Shown here: positions 1 to 8,345 of the stretch, in pieces
Numbering within the stretch: the first letter of the stretch is position 1
Layout: each line of letters opens with the position of its first letter
Assembly (NCBI GenBank): GCA_903900845.1
Contig: CAIUOU010000163.1
Span: 1 to 38,227, forward strand
Direction of reading: 5' to 3'
DNA from: an uncultured Opitutia bacterium
Lineage (GTDB): Bacteria; Verrucomicrobiota; Verrucomicrobiia; Opitutales; Opitutaceae
Length of the DNA: 38,227 nt
Notes under the pieces: generated by a model
Database searches by the model: none
Seen by the model: only the letters and a program-made list of their open reading frames with translations
Told to the model about the DNA's origin: nothing
Program-made: the position numbers and the translations under genes

Positions 1-1
1 C

Positions 2-313
2 AAGGAGACCTTCGCTGAGTTCTGGGCCCAGCCCGACGCGATGCGCGCCGCCAGGTTTTTCCGACAGTGGTTCGGGGCCGCGCGGCGCTCCCAACTCAAG
101 CCGATCAGGAAGATCGCGCTCACGTTGCAGGCGCAACTCTTCGGTCTGCTCAACTACTTCACGCATCCCATCACCAATGCCATCTCGGAGGGCTTCAACT
201 CGAATATCCAGGCGATCAAGGCCGACGCCCGCGGCTCCCGCCGTTTCGAGAACTATCGCGACCGCATCCTCTTTCTCTGCGGTAAGCTCGACCTGCGACC
301 CGCTCCACCGTGA
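2..313 (+). CDS. ISL3-family transposase, C-terminal fragment (5' end outside the window)
   Basis: The frame is open from base 2 to the TGA at 311-313, giving about 103 residues with no start visible. It holds the conserved ISL3 tail: a segment reading HPITNAISEGFNS, which carries the last acidic residue of the DDE catalytic triad (the E of SEG), followed by a FENYRDRILFLCGKLDL-like end. The enzyme would cut and join the element's ends during transposition. Whether the whole gene is intact cannot be judged, but this part shows no frameshift or premature stop. Confidence 0.85.
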   Translation, partial: KETFAEFWAQPDAMRAARFFRQWFGAARRSQLKPIRKIALTLQAQLFGLLNYFTHPITNAISEGFNSNIQAIKADARGSRRFENYRDRILFLCGKLDLRPAPP

Positions 314-314
314 C

Positions 315-342
315 TTTCACCCACGGAGATCCCCGAAGAACC
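315..342. repeat. Right terminal inverted repeat of the ISL3-family element
   Basis: On the complementary strand it reads GGTTCTTCGGGGATCTCCGT from position 342 inward. GG-T/G-TCTTCGG-type ends are characteristic of ISL3 elements. It starts two bases after the transposase stop codon. The matching left end is not in the window, so the exact length of the repeat is estimated. Confidence 0.65.
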
Positions 343-350
343 TTTTTTTA
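343..350. repeat. Candidate 8-base target-site duplication (TTTTTTTA)
   Basis: Eight AT-only bases directly abut the IS end in an otherwise GC-rich neighbourhood. ISL3 elements usually duplicate 8 bases and favour AT-rich targets. The partner copy would lie left of the window, so this is an inference from position and composition. Confidence 0.5.
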
Positions 351-391
351 CCAGCGCGAGAACGAAGGTTGTGGGACGGATTTTCTGACGT

Positions 392-3172
392 TCAGGGCAG
401 ACTACCCGAGAGAACCGTTACCATCCCCTGCGGGGATATCCGGGAGCGAATCGCATCGTTTACGTGTTCCAAAGTTAGCTCTCGAACACGGACGGTATAG
501 TCATCCAGCCACTCCGGACCGTAGCCACGTTGCAAGGCGTTAAGTAGAGCCGCAGCCATTCCGGAGGTCGTTGCAAGGCCCACCTTGTGGGCTCCAGCCA
601 ATGTGACCTTAAAGTTTTCGAGTTCTTCCGTGGTAACGCCGCTCTCAAACAGCCGGGTCAACTCTCGTCGTATAGACGCTAGACCCTTTTCAAGGAGTTC
701 GGGTGCGAACGTACCGCGGATTGACCACGATCCGTCTGTGAACGAGTCGGCCCCGAGCGACGCACCTACTCCGTAAGTCAGCCCTTCGCGGTTGCGGATA
801 ATGTCCAAGAGCCGCGCGGAGAAAAACCCGCTGCCGAAAACAGCGGTGGCCGTGGAAAAGGCCAGATGTTCTGGATCACTGTACCGTAATCCCGACGGCT
901 GCCCTATCACGACCGACACGCTTGTCTTGCCCGGAATGAGTACTTTCTCGGTGTGTCCCAAGGCAGCACGAGGAGCTCGAGTCGCCGCTGGGTAGTCCTT
1001 ACCGCCGTTCCATCCCTGGAAGGCGACGGCGACGGAATCAGACAACTCAGCCTCATTCACGTCGCCGACCGCTACAATACGCATTGAGAGCGGGCCGTAG
1101 TGCGATGTATGAAACTCCTTAACCTCTGCCAATGAGGCTCTTTCGAGGCCTGAAAGGTAGCTGTCGCTCGCCGGCGGACGATTCGGATGACCCTCCGGGA
1201 AAATCGCGCGATTGAATGCCAAATCAGCCCGGAAGTCGGTGTCTTCCAAACCACGTTTAAATCGCCCCACAAGCTGCCGCTTTACTTTCGAGAATTCATC
1301 CGCGTCGAACCGGGGCGTCCGCAGTTGCTCGGCAAGCAGCGCGATTACCTTCGGCACGTCCTGACGCAGGCACTTAGCGCTGAAGTTCAGGGTGTGGGAA
1401 CCGGTACTGAAACTCAGGGTGGCACCAGTTTGCTCCAGCAACTCCGCAGCGGCGAATTTGTCCCTTTGGGCCGTGCCTTTATCAAGCATGCTGGCGGTGA
1501 GATCCGCGATCGATGGGTTGGATGGGGGGTTAAACACATCGCCCGCCCCCAAAGAGCCTCGAATTGTGACCACATCCTTGATGTCCGTCTTCAACATAGT
1601 CAGGTCGATCCCCCCTATGCGGCTTCGGTTCACCGCCTTTGCGATCGAGGTCGGACGCACGTTTGTCGGGCCGACTACGGCCTCGGCACCTCGACCGGTA
1701 AATTTACCCGGAGGTGTTTCGAGAACGTTTGGCTCTCGGTAGAATCGCGGGGAGTTACTCATGGACCGGGCCGCGTATTTTCCTGCCTCCAAGGTCGAGG
1801 AATGCCCGGCGTTAGCCGCCGTTTTCCCCTGCTGAGGTACGAACCAGCCGGTTGTGCTTTGGTCCTCAACCAAGTACTCTCGGGCAACCCGCTGAACCTC
1901 CGCCGGCGTCACGGCTGCAATTCTCTCCAGGAGCGACGAGTAAATGGTCCAGTCTCCCACGGCGATCGCCTCGTTGAGTTGCCCGGCGATCGCGAATGAG
2001 CCGTCTCTACCGTAGGCTATACCGGCGAGAATCTTATTGATCGCGGTGGAGGCTTCCGCCGCGGACACGCCGCTGGTTTTGATGCGTTCAAGTTCCTCCA
2101 GCACAGCTTTTTCCGCTTGCTCATGCGTAACTCCGGGCGCCAGCAGCACAGTGGTGCTGAAGAGTGCCGGATCGCGGAAGAACCCCTTCGAGGCTTCGGC
2201 GCTGATCGCGAGATTCTTGTCTATGAGAGCGCGATAGAGACGGCTGGTTTTACCGGTGCTGAGAATGGCCGAGAGCACCTCCAAGGCCGCATGGTCCGGA
2301 TGGGTAGCAGAAGGGGTCTTATGGGCGATTTGTACCACCCCGACCTCGCCCGGGCGTTTCACCACCGTGCGTCGGGGACCGGTCTGGAGCGGCTCCTCGG
2401 TGTAAACCTCCGGGATCGGCTTCGGTGATTTTGGAATCGCGCCGAAATACTTGCGGACTAGCTGCAAGGCCTGCGCCGGTTGAAAATCCCCGATCACCGT
2501 CACAGTCGCGTTGTTCGGCCAGTAGTAGGTCTCGTAAAACTCCCGCAGCTTCTCGATCGGTACCCGTTCAATGTCGCTTCTCCAGCCGATGGTGGAGTGG
2601 TGGTAGGGGTGCGCGATGATTGCGGCTGCCGTCACCTCCTTGTCGAGGGCCGAGGCGGGATCGTTTTCGCCGCGTTCGAACTCGTTTCGGACTACGGTCA
2701 TCTCCGGCTTTCTATCCTCCTCCCGCAGGAGCAGATTTCGCATCCGATCAGCCTCGAGTTGGACCGCCAACTCCAGATGGTCGCTCGGCAGGTTCTCGTA
2801 GTAGTTGGTCCGGTCCAGCCAGGTGGTGGCGTTGTTGATGCCGCCGATCTTGTCCATGAGCGTGTCGAAGCCCTTTCCGATTCCGGGGTGAAAGTTTTTC
2901 GAGCCCTTGAACATGAGATGCTCCAGGAGGTGCGTGGCGCCGGTGGTGCCGGTGACCTCGTTGCGGGATCCCACGCGGTACGTGACCATGAACGTGAGCA
3001 CCGGGGCGGAGTGGTCCTCCAGCAGGAGGATGTTCAGATCGTTCGCGGGAAGCCGGTACTCGGAGATGCCGGCCACGGTGCGTACATGCTCCGCGCCATC
3101 CACCTGCGGTATGGAGGCCGCGGCCGAACGGGCGAGCAGGAGAAGGAAAAGGCCGGTCAGGCGTGCTTTCAT
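392..3172 (-). CDS. Secreted M16-family zinc metallopeptidase (pitrilysin/MPP-like), two-domain
   Basis: A 926-residue protein expected to degrade peptides in the periplasm or at the envelope. The start at 3172 gives a classic signal peptide (MKARLTGLFLLLLARSAAAS); a longer open frame to 3322 adds 50 arginine-rich residues and was rejected. The inverted zinc motif HxxEH appears as HLLEH (His81, Glu84, His85), and a VRNEFE segment near residue 162-167 supplies the distal glutamate. A second M16-like half follows from about residue 500 and lacks the HxxEH motif, as in family members whose second half shapes the chamber. No neighbour suggests a specific substrate. Hand counts in several 60-base samples give roughly 50-65% GC, below the 65-78% of nearby genes. 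PqqL-like or generic pitrilysin assignments are both possible. Confidence 0.9.
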   Translation of the reverse strand: MKARLTGLFLLLLARSAAASIPQVDGAEHVRTVAGISEYRLPANDLNILLLEDHSAPVLTFMVTYRVGSRNEVTGTTGATHLLEHLMFKGSKNFHPGIGKGFDTLMDKIGGINNATTWLDRTNYYENLPSDHLELAVQLEADRMRNLLLREEDRKPEMTVVRNEFERGENDPASALDKEVTAAAIIAHPYHHSTIGWRSDIERVPIEKLREFYETYYWPNNATVTVIGDFQPAQALQLVRKYFGAIPKSPKPIPEVYTEEPLQTGPRRTVVKRPGEVGVVQIAHKTPSATHPDHAALEVLSAILSTGKTSRLYRALIDKNLAISAEASKGFFRDPALFSTTVLLAPGVTHEQAEKAVLEELERIKTSGVSAAEASTAINKILAGIAYGRDGSFAIAGQLNEAIAVGDWTIYSSLLERIAAVTPAEVQRVAREYLVEDQSTTGWFVPQQGKTAANAGHSSTLEAGKYAARSMSNSPRFYREPNVLETPPGKFTGRGAEAVVGPTNVRPTSIAKAVNRSRIGGIDLTMLKTDIKDVVTIRGSLGAGDVFNPPSNPSIADLTASMLDKGTAQRDKFAAAELLEQTGATLSFSTGSHTLNFSAKCLRQDVPKVIALLAEQLRTPRFDADEFSKVKRQLVGRFKRGLEDTDFRADLAFNRAIFPEGHPNRPPASDSYLSGLERASLAEVKEFHTSHYGPLSMRIVAVGDVNEAELSDSVAVAFQGWNGGKDYPAATRAPRAALGHTEKVLIPGKTSVSVVIGQPSGLRYSDPEHLAFSTATAVFGSGFFSARLLDIIRNREGLTYGVGASLGADSFTDGSWSIRGTFAPELLEKGLASIRRELTRLFESGVTTEELENFKVTLAGAHKVGLATTSGMAAALLNALQRGYGPEWLDDYTVRVRELTLEHVNDAIRSRISPQGMVTVLSGSLP

Positions 3173-3298
3173 GAAGGATAGGGTGTCTCGGGGCCGACTC
3201 TGCGACCGGACGGATACCCCGCAAGAGCGCAAGGCGATCGCGCCGTTTCTCGGGGAATCGCTTGGCGCGCGGACAGGCCGTACGCCAGTGTGAGCGGG

Positions 3299-6154
3299 AT
3301 GTCGCCGCAGATTGTCGGACAACGTTGTGTGAGTGAGCGGGAGCCTGAACTGGGCCTCGGGGTCGTCGCTTCCGTTGATCCGGCGGCCAAGCGGGTTTCC
3401 GTTTCATTCCCGGCTACCGGCGAGAAGCGTCTTTATGCGCTGGGCACTTCCGTGCTGAAACGCGTGCGGTTCCGCGAGGGCGAGTCGGTGGCGGATCGGG
3501 ACGGATCCACTTTCGTGGTCGAGGCGGTCGAGGAAACGGATGGCCTTCTAACTTATGCCGGCGAGGGACGGCGATTGCGGGAGGACGCGGTCTCCGACGT
3601 CACCAGCGTTGACTTGCCAGACAAACGGCTGCTTTCGGCACAGACGGATCCCGGGGAGATTTTCGACCTACGGCTGCGCTCCTGGCAGGCGCAGGAGAGG
3701 TTCCGCCGCTCCCCGGTACGCGGATTTCTGGGTGGCCGGATCGATCTGATTCCGCACCAGTTTTTCATCCTGCAGCAGGTCTCCGAGCGTCGCTTGCCGC
3801 GGGTGTTGCTGGCGGATGAGGTGGGCCTGGGAAAGACGATCGAGGCCTGCCTGATCATTCAGCGGCTATTGGCGGTCGGGCAGGCCCGGCGGGTGTTGGT
3901 GCTCGTGCCGGAAACGCTCACGCACCAGTGGTTCGTCGAGTTGCTGCGGCGCTTCAATCTCTGGTTCGGAATCTACGACGAGGAACGGTGCCTTGCGAGC
4001 GAGCAAAGCGATCCGGGCGTGAATCCCTTCCTAACCGCGCAACTGGTCCTGGCCAGCGTGGGCCACCTCGGCGGCAATGCGGCGCGTCGCGAGCAGGCGG
4101 TGGCGGCAGGTTGGGATCTGGTGGTGGTTGATGAAGCCCACCACCTTGGTTGGTTACCGGAACAGGCCAGCCCGGAATACGTGCTGGTGGAAGAGTTGGC
4201 GCGGCGCACGCCCGGCCTGCTGTTGCTCACCGCGACGCCCACCCAGCTTGGTCTGCCGGGACATTTCGCCCGACTTCGCCTTCTGGACCGCGACCGCTAT
4301 GCCGACTTCGGCAGGTTTCAGCAGGAAGCGGAGGGCTATGGCGCGGTGGCCGCGGTGGCTGGCAAGATCATCGAGGGGAAGTCGCTCGCCGCCCGGGATC
4401 AGGGGGCGCTGAAGCGCATCTTCACCCGGGATGCAGAGGGGTTGGCGCGTCACCTCGGGGATCTGGAGAATGGTCGCCCGGGAGCGCGCGATGCGCTCCT
4501 GCGCGCCCTGCTCGACCAGCACGGCACGGGCAGGGTGATGTTCCGCAACACGCGAGCCGCCATGACCGGTTTTCCGCGTCGCCGGCTTTGTCCCGCCCCG
4601 GTACGGTCGGACGATCCGGCGCTCCATGTGCGAATCGCGCGGGAGTTGCGGGCGGAGGAAACGGGAGGCGAGGCAGCCGTGCGATACTCCTTCAAGGATG
4701 ATCCCCGTGTGCTTTGGCTCGTCGACTTTCTGCGCAAGGAGCGGAAGGCGAAGGTCCTGCTGATCTGCCGATCTCAGCGCAAAGTGGCGGCGCTGGCCGC
4801 CGCGATCCAGGAAAGGATCAACCTCAACTTCGGGCAGTTTCACGAGGGGCTGCCCCTTGTGCAGCGTGACCGCCAGGCGGCCTGGTTCGCGGAGCCGGAG
4901 GGCGCACGTCTACTCCTCTGCTCGGAGATCGGTAGCGAGGGGCGCAACTTCCAGTTCGCGCATCACCTCGTGCTCTTTGATCTGCCGCTGAACCCGGGGC
5001 TGCTGGAGCAGCGGATCGGCCGGCTCGACCGGATCGGCCAGACCGAGACTATCCGCATCCACGTGCCCCACCTCGAGGGCGGAGGCGACGAAGTGGTTTT
5101 CGCGTGGTACCATCGGGGGCTCGATGCATTTGAGCATCCCTTGCACGGCGGGTCCGAGTTCGAGGCGCGTTTTCGCGAATGCGTGCTCGATCTCGCCACT
5201 TCCGCCTCCGCTGGTTCGGAGAAAACGCGACGGGCCCTGGATTCACTGGTGGATGAAGCCGCGGCCTTCCGGGCGGAACTGGCCGAGCGGCTGCGCCGGG
5301 GTCGCGACCGCCTGCTGGAATTGAATTCCTTTAACCGTGAGGCGGCCGAGTCGGTCCTGGCGCGCGTGCGTGCGGCCGATGCAGACCCCCTGCCACGCGA
5401 GCTTCTGCTCCAATTGCTCGACCATTTCGGGGTCGGCGTGCGCGAGCATGAGGGCGGGGACTTGTTCCTCGACCCCAGCCATGCGTACATCGAGTCGTTT
5501 CCCTCCATTCCGGCCGATGGTATGCTGGCGACCTTCAGCCGGGCGCGGGCGATTGTGCGGGAGGACATCCGCTTCCTTTCCGCCGACCATGCGTTGGTGC
5601 AGGATGCCATCGATCTCCTCGTTGATTCGAAAGCGGGAACGACGGCACTCGGGAATATTCCGGCGGCCGAACCCGACCTGCTGCTGGAGGCGGTGTTCAT
5701 CCTGGAGCCGCTGGCGGATCCGCGGTGGCACGTGGACCGCTTTTTGCCGCCCACCCCTTTGCGCGTGATCGTCAATTTGCGGGGGGACGACGCGGGTGGT
5801 CAGTTCGAGGCGGCTGCGATCGCGGCCGGCTTCGAGGACGTCGACCCGCACCGCTTCCTCGAGGCGGGGGTTTTCGGGGCTGGGCAGCTGAAGGAGATGT
5901 TGGTCGCGGCGTCCACGATCGCCGAGGAGCGCGCCGCGGCCGTCCGTGCGGCGGCGCGTGCGGCCGCGGAAACGGCCCTGGGGGAGGATATCGCCCGCCT
6001 CGCGGCTCTGCAGCGCATCAACGACCATGTTCGGCCCGAGGAAATCGCGCTCGTCCGCCAGCAGCAGGACCAGACCTTCAAGGCGGTCCGCGCATCCCGC
6101 CTGCGGCTGGATGCGCTGCGGCTGATCATCGCCGGGGAAATGGACACCCTTTGA
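3299..6154 (+). CDS. rapA: RapA-type RNA polymerase-associated SWI2/SNF2 ATPase
   Basis: RapA binds RNA polymerase and uses ATP to recycle polymerase after transcription. The 951 residues are close to the 968 of the E. coli protein, and the match runs end to end. The N-terminal Tudor-like domain opens GQRCVSEREPELGLG. Walker A is ADEVGLGKT (residues 172-180), the DEAH box is DEAHHLGW, and motif VI is QRIGRLDRIGQ. The end, RLDALRLI, matches the RapA tail. The ATG at 3299 aligns with the known N-terminus; a GTG three codons earlier is the alternative. The gene is divergent from the M16 peptidase and convergent with the gspF-like gene, with only 22 bases between stops. RapA is best known from Gammaproteobacteria, so its presence here is notable. 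Confidence 0.93.
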   Translation: MSPQIVGQRCVSEREPELGLGVVASVDPAAKRVSVSFPATGEKRLYALGTSVLKRVRFREGESVADRDGSTFVVEAVEETDGLLTYAGEGRRLREDAVSDVTSVDLPDKRLLSAQTDPGEIFDLRLRSWQAQERFRRSPVRGFLGGRIDLIPHQFFILQQVSERRLPRVLLADEVGLGKTIEACLIIQRLLAVGQARRVLVLVPETLTHQWFVELLRRFNLWFGIYDEERCLASEQSDPGVNPFLTAQLVLASVGHLGGNAARREQAVAAGWDLVVVDEAHHLGWLPEQASPEYVLVEELARRTPGLLLLTATPTQLGLPGHFARLRLLDRDRYADFGRFQQEAEGYGAVAAVAGKIIEGKSLAARDQGALKRIFTRDAEGLARHLGDLENGRPGARDALLRALLDQHGTGRVMFRNTRAAMTGFPRRRLCPAPVRSDDPALHVRIARELRAEETGGEAAVRYSFKDDPRVLWLVDFLRKERKAKVLLICRSQRKVAALAAAIQERINLNFGQFHEGLPLVQRDRQAAWFAEPEGARLLLCSEIGSEGRNFQFAHHLVLFDLPLNPGLLEQRIGRLDRIGQTETIRIHVPHLEGGGDEVVFAWYHRGLDAFEHPLHGGSEFEARFRECVLDLATSASAGSEKTRRALDSLVDEAAAFRAELAERLRRGRDRLLELNSFNREAAESVLARVRAADADPLPRELLLQLLDHFGVGVREHEGGDLFLDPSHAYIESFPSIPADGMLATFSRARAIVREDIRFLSADHALVQDAIDLLVDSKAGTTALGNIPAAEPDLLLEAVFILEPLADPRWHVDRFLPPTPLRVIVNLRGDDAGGQFEAAAIAAGFEDVDPHRFLEAGVFGAGQLKEMLVAASTIAEERAAAVRAAARAAAETALGEDIARLAALQRINDHVRPEEIALVRQQQDQTFKAVRASRLRLDALRLIIAGEMDTL

Positions 6155-6176
6155 GCGGACGCCACCTTCCGGTCGC

Positions 6177-7133
6177 TCAACCCCCCGCCGCACGTGCGAT
6201 TCCGTCGAGGTACGCGCCGGCCAGGCGAAAGACCTGCCATGCCATCACGGCCAGCACCAACAGGTACACGACGCGCGGCGTCCATTCCGCGAGGCTGCGC
6301 AATCGCTGCCGGCTGGTTTCCCCGTAGCGGGCGCCGATGCGTCGGAAGGCGGATTCAAGCTGCCCGGTCCGTTCGGCGTTCTTCCACTCGGCGATGACGT
6401 CCGGTGGGAACGTGCCGCGTCGCTCCAGCAGAGGTCCGACCGACGCGCCTCGTGCCTCCGCGTCGTCAGCCGCTCCCGTGAGGGACTCCCGGAGGCTTTC
6501 GCTGCCGCAGGTCCGGGCCGCAAGCCGCACGGAGTCGATCAGCCCTAGACTGGTACGGGAAAGGAGCGCGAGCGTCCGGAAGCAGCGCCAGCAGTCGATC
6601 GCGTGCCAGGCGGCGCCAACCAGCGGCAGCGGCCGAACCCAGCGGTCGAGCGAGCGTCCGGAGGCGTGGCGCCACCACCGCCGGAAGCCGAGGCCCAGGG
6701 CGAGGATCAAGGCGAGAGGGCCGACGGCGGCGATCAGGTAGCCGGCCGTGTCGCCGTGCGCGACAAGGGTCGGCAGCGGCACGATGAAACAGGCGGCGCT
6801 CAAGTTGAACGCGGGCAGAGCGAGGCCTGCGATGATCTGCTGGCGGAGCGCGACCTTCTCCTCCGCGAAATCCGCGAGCTCGCGCAACACCTCGTCGAGC
6901 GCGCCGCCGCGCTCGCCAATCGCGATCAGCTCGAGTTCCCCGGGCGGAAACAAGGCGGCGTGCCCGAGCGAGCGGCTGAAATCTTCGCCGCGGGAGAGGG
7001 CGGCGACGAGAATTTCAACGGCCGCCGGTGCGGTGGCGGCGACGGTGCGGGCGGCCGAGACCGGGTCCGAGCCGGCGGCGAACTGGACCGCGAGGGTCCG
7101 GCAGAACGCAGCCCGATGCTTCAGCGGGAGCAC
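6177..7133 (-). CDS. GspF/PilC-type inner-membrane protein of type II secretion or pilus systems, lone copy
   Basis: A 318-residue protein resembling the polytopic platform protein that connects the ATPase to the pseudopilus. Two related cytoplasmic helical modules are visible. The first (about residues 5-100) contains LKHRAAFCRTLA and ELIAIGERGGALDEVL; the second (about 180-270) contains CWRCFRTLALLSRTS and AERTGQLESAFRRIGARY. Hydrophobic stretches lie near residues 105-150 and 280-305. The start codon is GTG (7133); no better in-frame start is evident. It is shorter than full-length GspF (about 400), missing some N-terminal sequence. No pilin, ATPase or secretin gene is adjacent. It lies 50 bases downstream of ptsH on the same strand and could share its transcript. 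Confidence 0.75.
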   Translation of the reverse strand: MLPLKHRAAFCRTLAVQFAAGSDPVSAARTVAATAPAAVEILVAALSRGEDFSRSLGHAALFPPGELELIAIGERGGALDEVLRELADFAEEKVALRQQIIAGLALPAFNLSAACFIVPLPTLVAHGDTAGYLIAAVGPLALILALGLGFRRWWRHASGRSLDRWVRPLPLVGAAWHAIDCWRCFRTLALLSRTSLGLIDSVRLAARTCGSESLRESLTGAADDAEARGASVGPLLERRGTFPPDVIAEWKNAERTGQLESAFRRIGARYGETSRQRLRSLAEWTPRVVYLLVLAVMAWQVFRLAGAYLDGIARAAGG

Positions 7134-7183
7134 GCGTCAAGGTGAGGACGGCCGTCGGTTGGCGTCAACGCCCCCGGTCCACG

Positions 7184-7483
7184 TCAGGCCTCGTCAAACT
7201 TACGGGCGAAAAGCGCCTCGAGCTCGGCGAGCATCGCGGCGGCGTCGTCTCCGTTCGCGATGAACCTGACCTTCGAGCCCTTGGCGGCGGCGAGCATCAT
7301 CAGCCCCATGATGCTTTTGCCGTTAACCTGTTCCTCGTCCTTTTCCACCAACACCTCGGCTTTGAACTTGTTGGTGATACGCACAACCATCGCCGCCGGG
7401 CGGGCGTGAATCCCCATTTTGTTCTGCACGACGAGCTCCTTGGTGAGGGACTGGGAGTTCGCGGCGGCCTCGCTTTTGCTCAT
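7184..7483 (-). CDS. ptsH: HPr phosphocarrier protein
   Basis: A 99-residue HPr. The phosphorylation site is GIHARPA, with His26 as the residue phosphorylated by enzyme I. The segment NGKSIMGLMML contains Ser57, equivalent to the regulatory Ser46 targeted by HPr kinase/phosphorylase in Gram-positive and some other bacteria. The start at 7483 gives an extension of about ten residues before the usual HPr beginning; a much longer upstream frame overlaps kdsB antisense and is not credible. No enzyme I or sugar-specific EII gene is nearby, so the role may be regulatory rather than sugar transport. It is divergent from kdsB with 79 bases between starts. Confidence 0.92.
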   Translation of the reverse strand: MSKSEAAANSQSLTKELVVQNKMGIHARPAAMVVRITNKFKAEVLVEKDEEQVNGKSIMGLMMLAAAKGSKVRFIANGDDAAAMLAELEALFARKFDEA

Positions 7484-7562
7484 ATCGGTGGAACCGGTTG
7501 GCGAAAGTCCGGAGCGCGCCGGCGGCTTGCAACCCAAAAACCGGACGGCACGCTGCGCGCCG

Positions 7563-8312
7563 ATGACGAAGGTCGCCATCATCGTTCCGTGCCGCCTCGA
7601 ATCGACGCGGTTTCCGCGCAAGCTGCTGCACCCCATCCGGGGCAAGCCGCTGCTCCTCTGGGTGGCCGAGCGTATCGCGCGGGAGGCTCCGGAGTTCCCG
7701 TTGTGGTTCGCGGTGGACGACGAGCTGCTCCGCGCGTGCTTGGCTGGCGCCGGGTTCCGGGCGATCCTCACCAGCACCGCGCATCAGAGCGGCACCGACC
7801 GCCTGGCTGAGGCCAACCGTACCGTTCGCGCCGAGCAGGTCATCAACGTGCAGGCCGACGAGCCCCTAGTTTCCGGCGCGCAGATCCGCGCGCTGGCGTC
7901 GTTGCTCTCGGACGGCGTCCCGATGGCGACTCTGGGCACGCCCTTCCGCACCGCGGCGGACTTCCAGAATCCCAATCAGGTCAAGGTGGTGCTCGCGCCG
8001 GCGGCTCGGCGCGCGCTTTATTTCTCCCGTTCCCCGATGCCCTACGCGCGCGACCGCCAGGGCAAGGTGGACGACGCGTGGGTGGCGGCTAACCCGTGCT
8101 TCAAGCACCTCGGATTGTACGGCTACCGGGCGGATGTGCTGGAGCGTTTCGCCACGCTCTCCCCCGGAAGGCTCGAGCAGATCGAGAAGCTCGAGCAACT
8201 GCGGGTGCTGGAGCACGGGCTGGAGATTGCCTGTGACATCACGGCCGATCCATCCATCGGCGTCGATACTCCGGAGGACGCCGTGAAGTTCGAGCAGTGG
8301 CTCGGCCGCTGA
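7563..8312 (+). CDS. kdsB: 3-deoxy-manno-octulosonate cytidylyltransferase (CMP-Kdo synthetase)
   Basis: Activates Kdo with CTP to CMP-Kdo in the cytoplasm, the step before Kdo transfer to lipid A, so its presence fits a Gram-negative LPS-type envelope. The 249 residues match the family length. The nucleotide-binding signature IVPCRLESTRFPRKLL is at residues 6-21, and the QADEPLV segment replaces the usual QGDEP. A central SRSPMPYARD-like stretch and a C-terminal LEQLRVLEHG segment are both typical. The ATG at 7563 puts the signature at the standard distance from the N-terminus. The gene converges on carA. Confidence 0.95.
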   Translation: MTKVAIIVPCRLESTRFPRKLLHPIRGKPLLLWVAERIAREAPEFPLWFAVDDELLRACLAGAGFRAILTSTAHQSGTDRLAEANRTVRAEQVINVQADEPLVSGAQIRALASLLSDGVPMATLGTPFRTAADFQNPNQVKVVLAPAARRALYFSRSPMPYARDRQGKVDDAWVAANPCFKHLGLYGYRADVLERFATLSPGRLEQIEKLEQLRVLEHGLEIACDITADPSIGVDTPEDAVKFEQWLGR

Positions 8313-8345
8313 CTTCCGCCGGCCCCCGGCGCCGGTCTTGGAGGT

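Larger units (their letters stand above)
1..342 (+). mobile_element. ISL3-family insertion sequence, right end only (left part outside the window)
   Basis: The window opens inside an insertion sequence. What is present is the C-terminal part of its transposase followed by a terminal sequence that, read inward from 342, begins GGTTCTTCGGGGAT. That is typical of ISL3-family ends. The bases just outside (343-350, TTTTTTTA) are AT-rich and 8 long, the usual ISL3 target-duplication size. The element lies 49 bases beyond the stop codon of the M16 peptidase, so it does not interrupt that gene. The left inverted repeat and the other copy of the duplication would be to the left and cannot be seen. Confidence 0.8.

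Noticed and set aside
3173-3322. N-terminal extension of the M16 peptidase
   Set aside because: The extra 50 residues are Arg/Ser-rich and would bury the signal peptide that begins at 3172; they also overlap the start of rapA.
8313-8345. GC-rich hairpin between convergent kdsB and carA as a terminator
   Set aside because: A short GCCGG/CCGGC-type pairing exists, but there is no T-run on either strand, so it was not listed.
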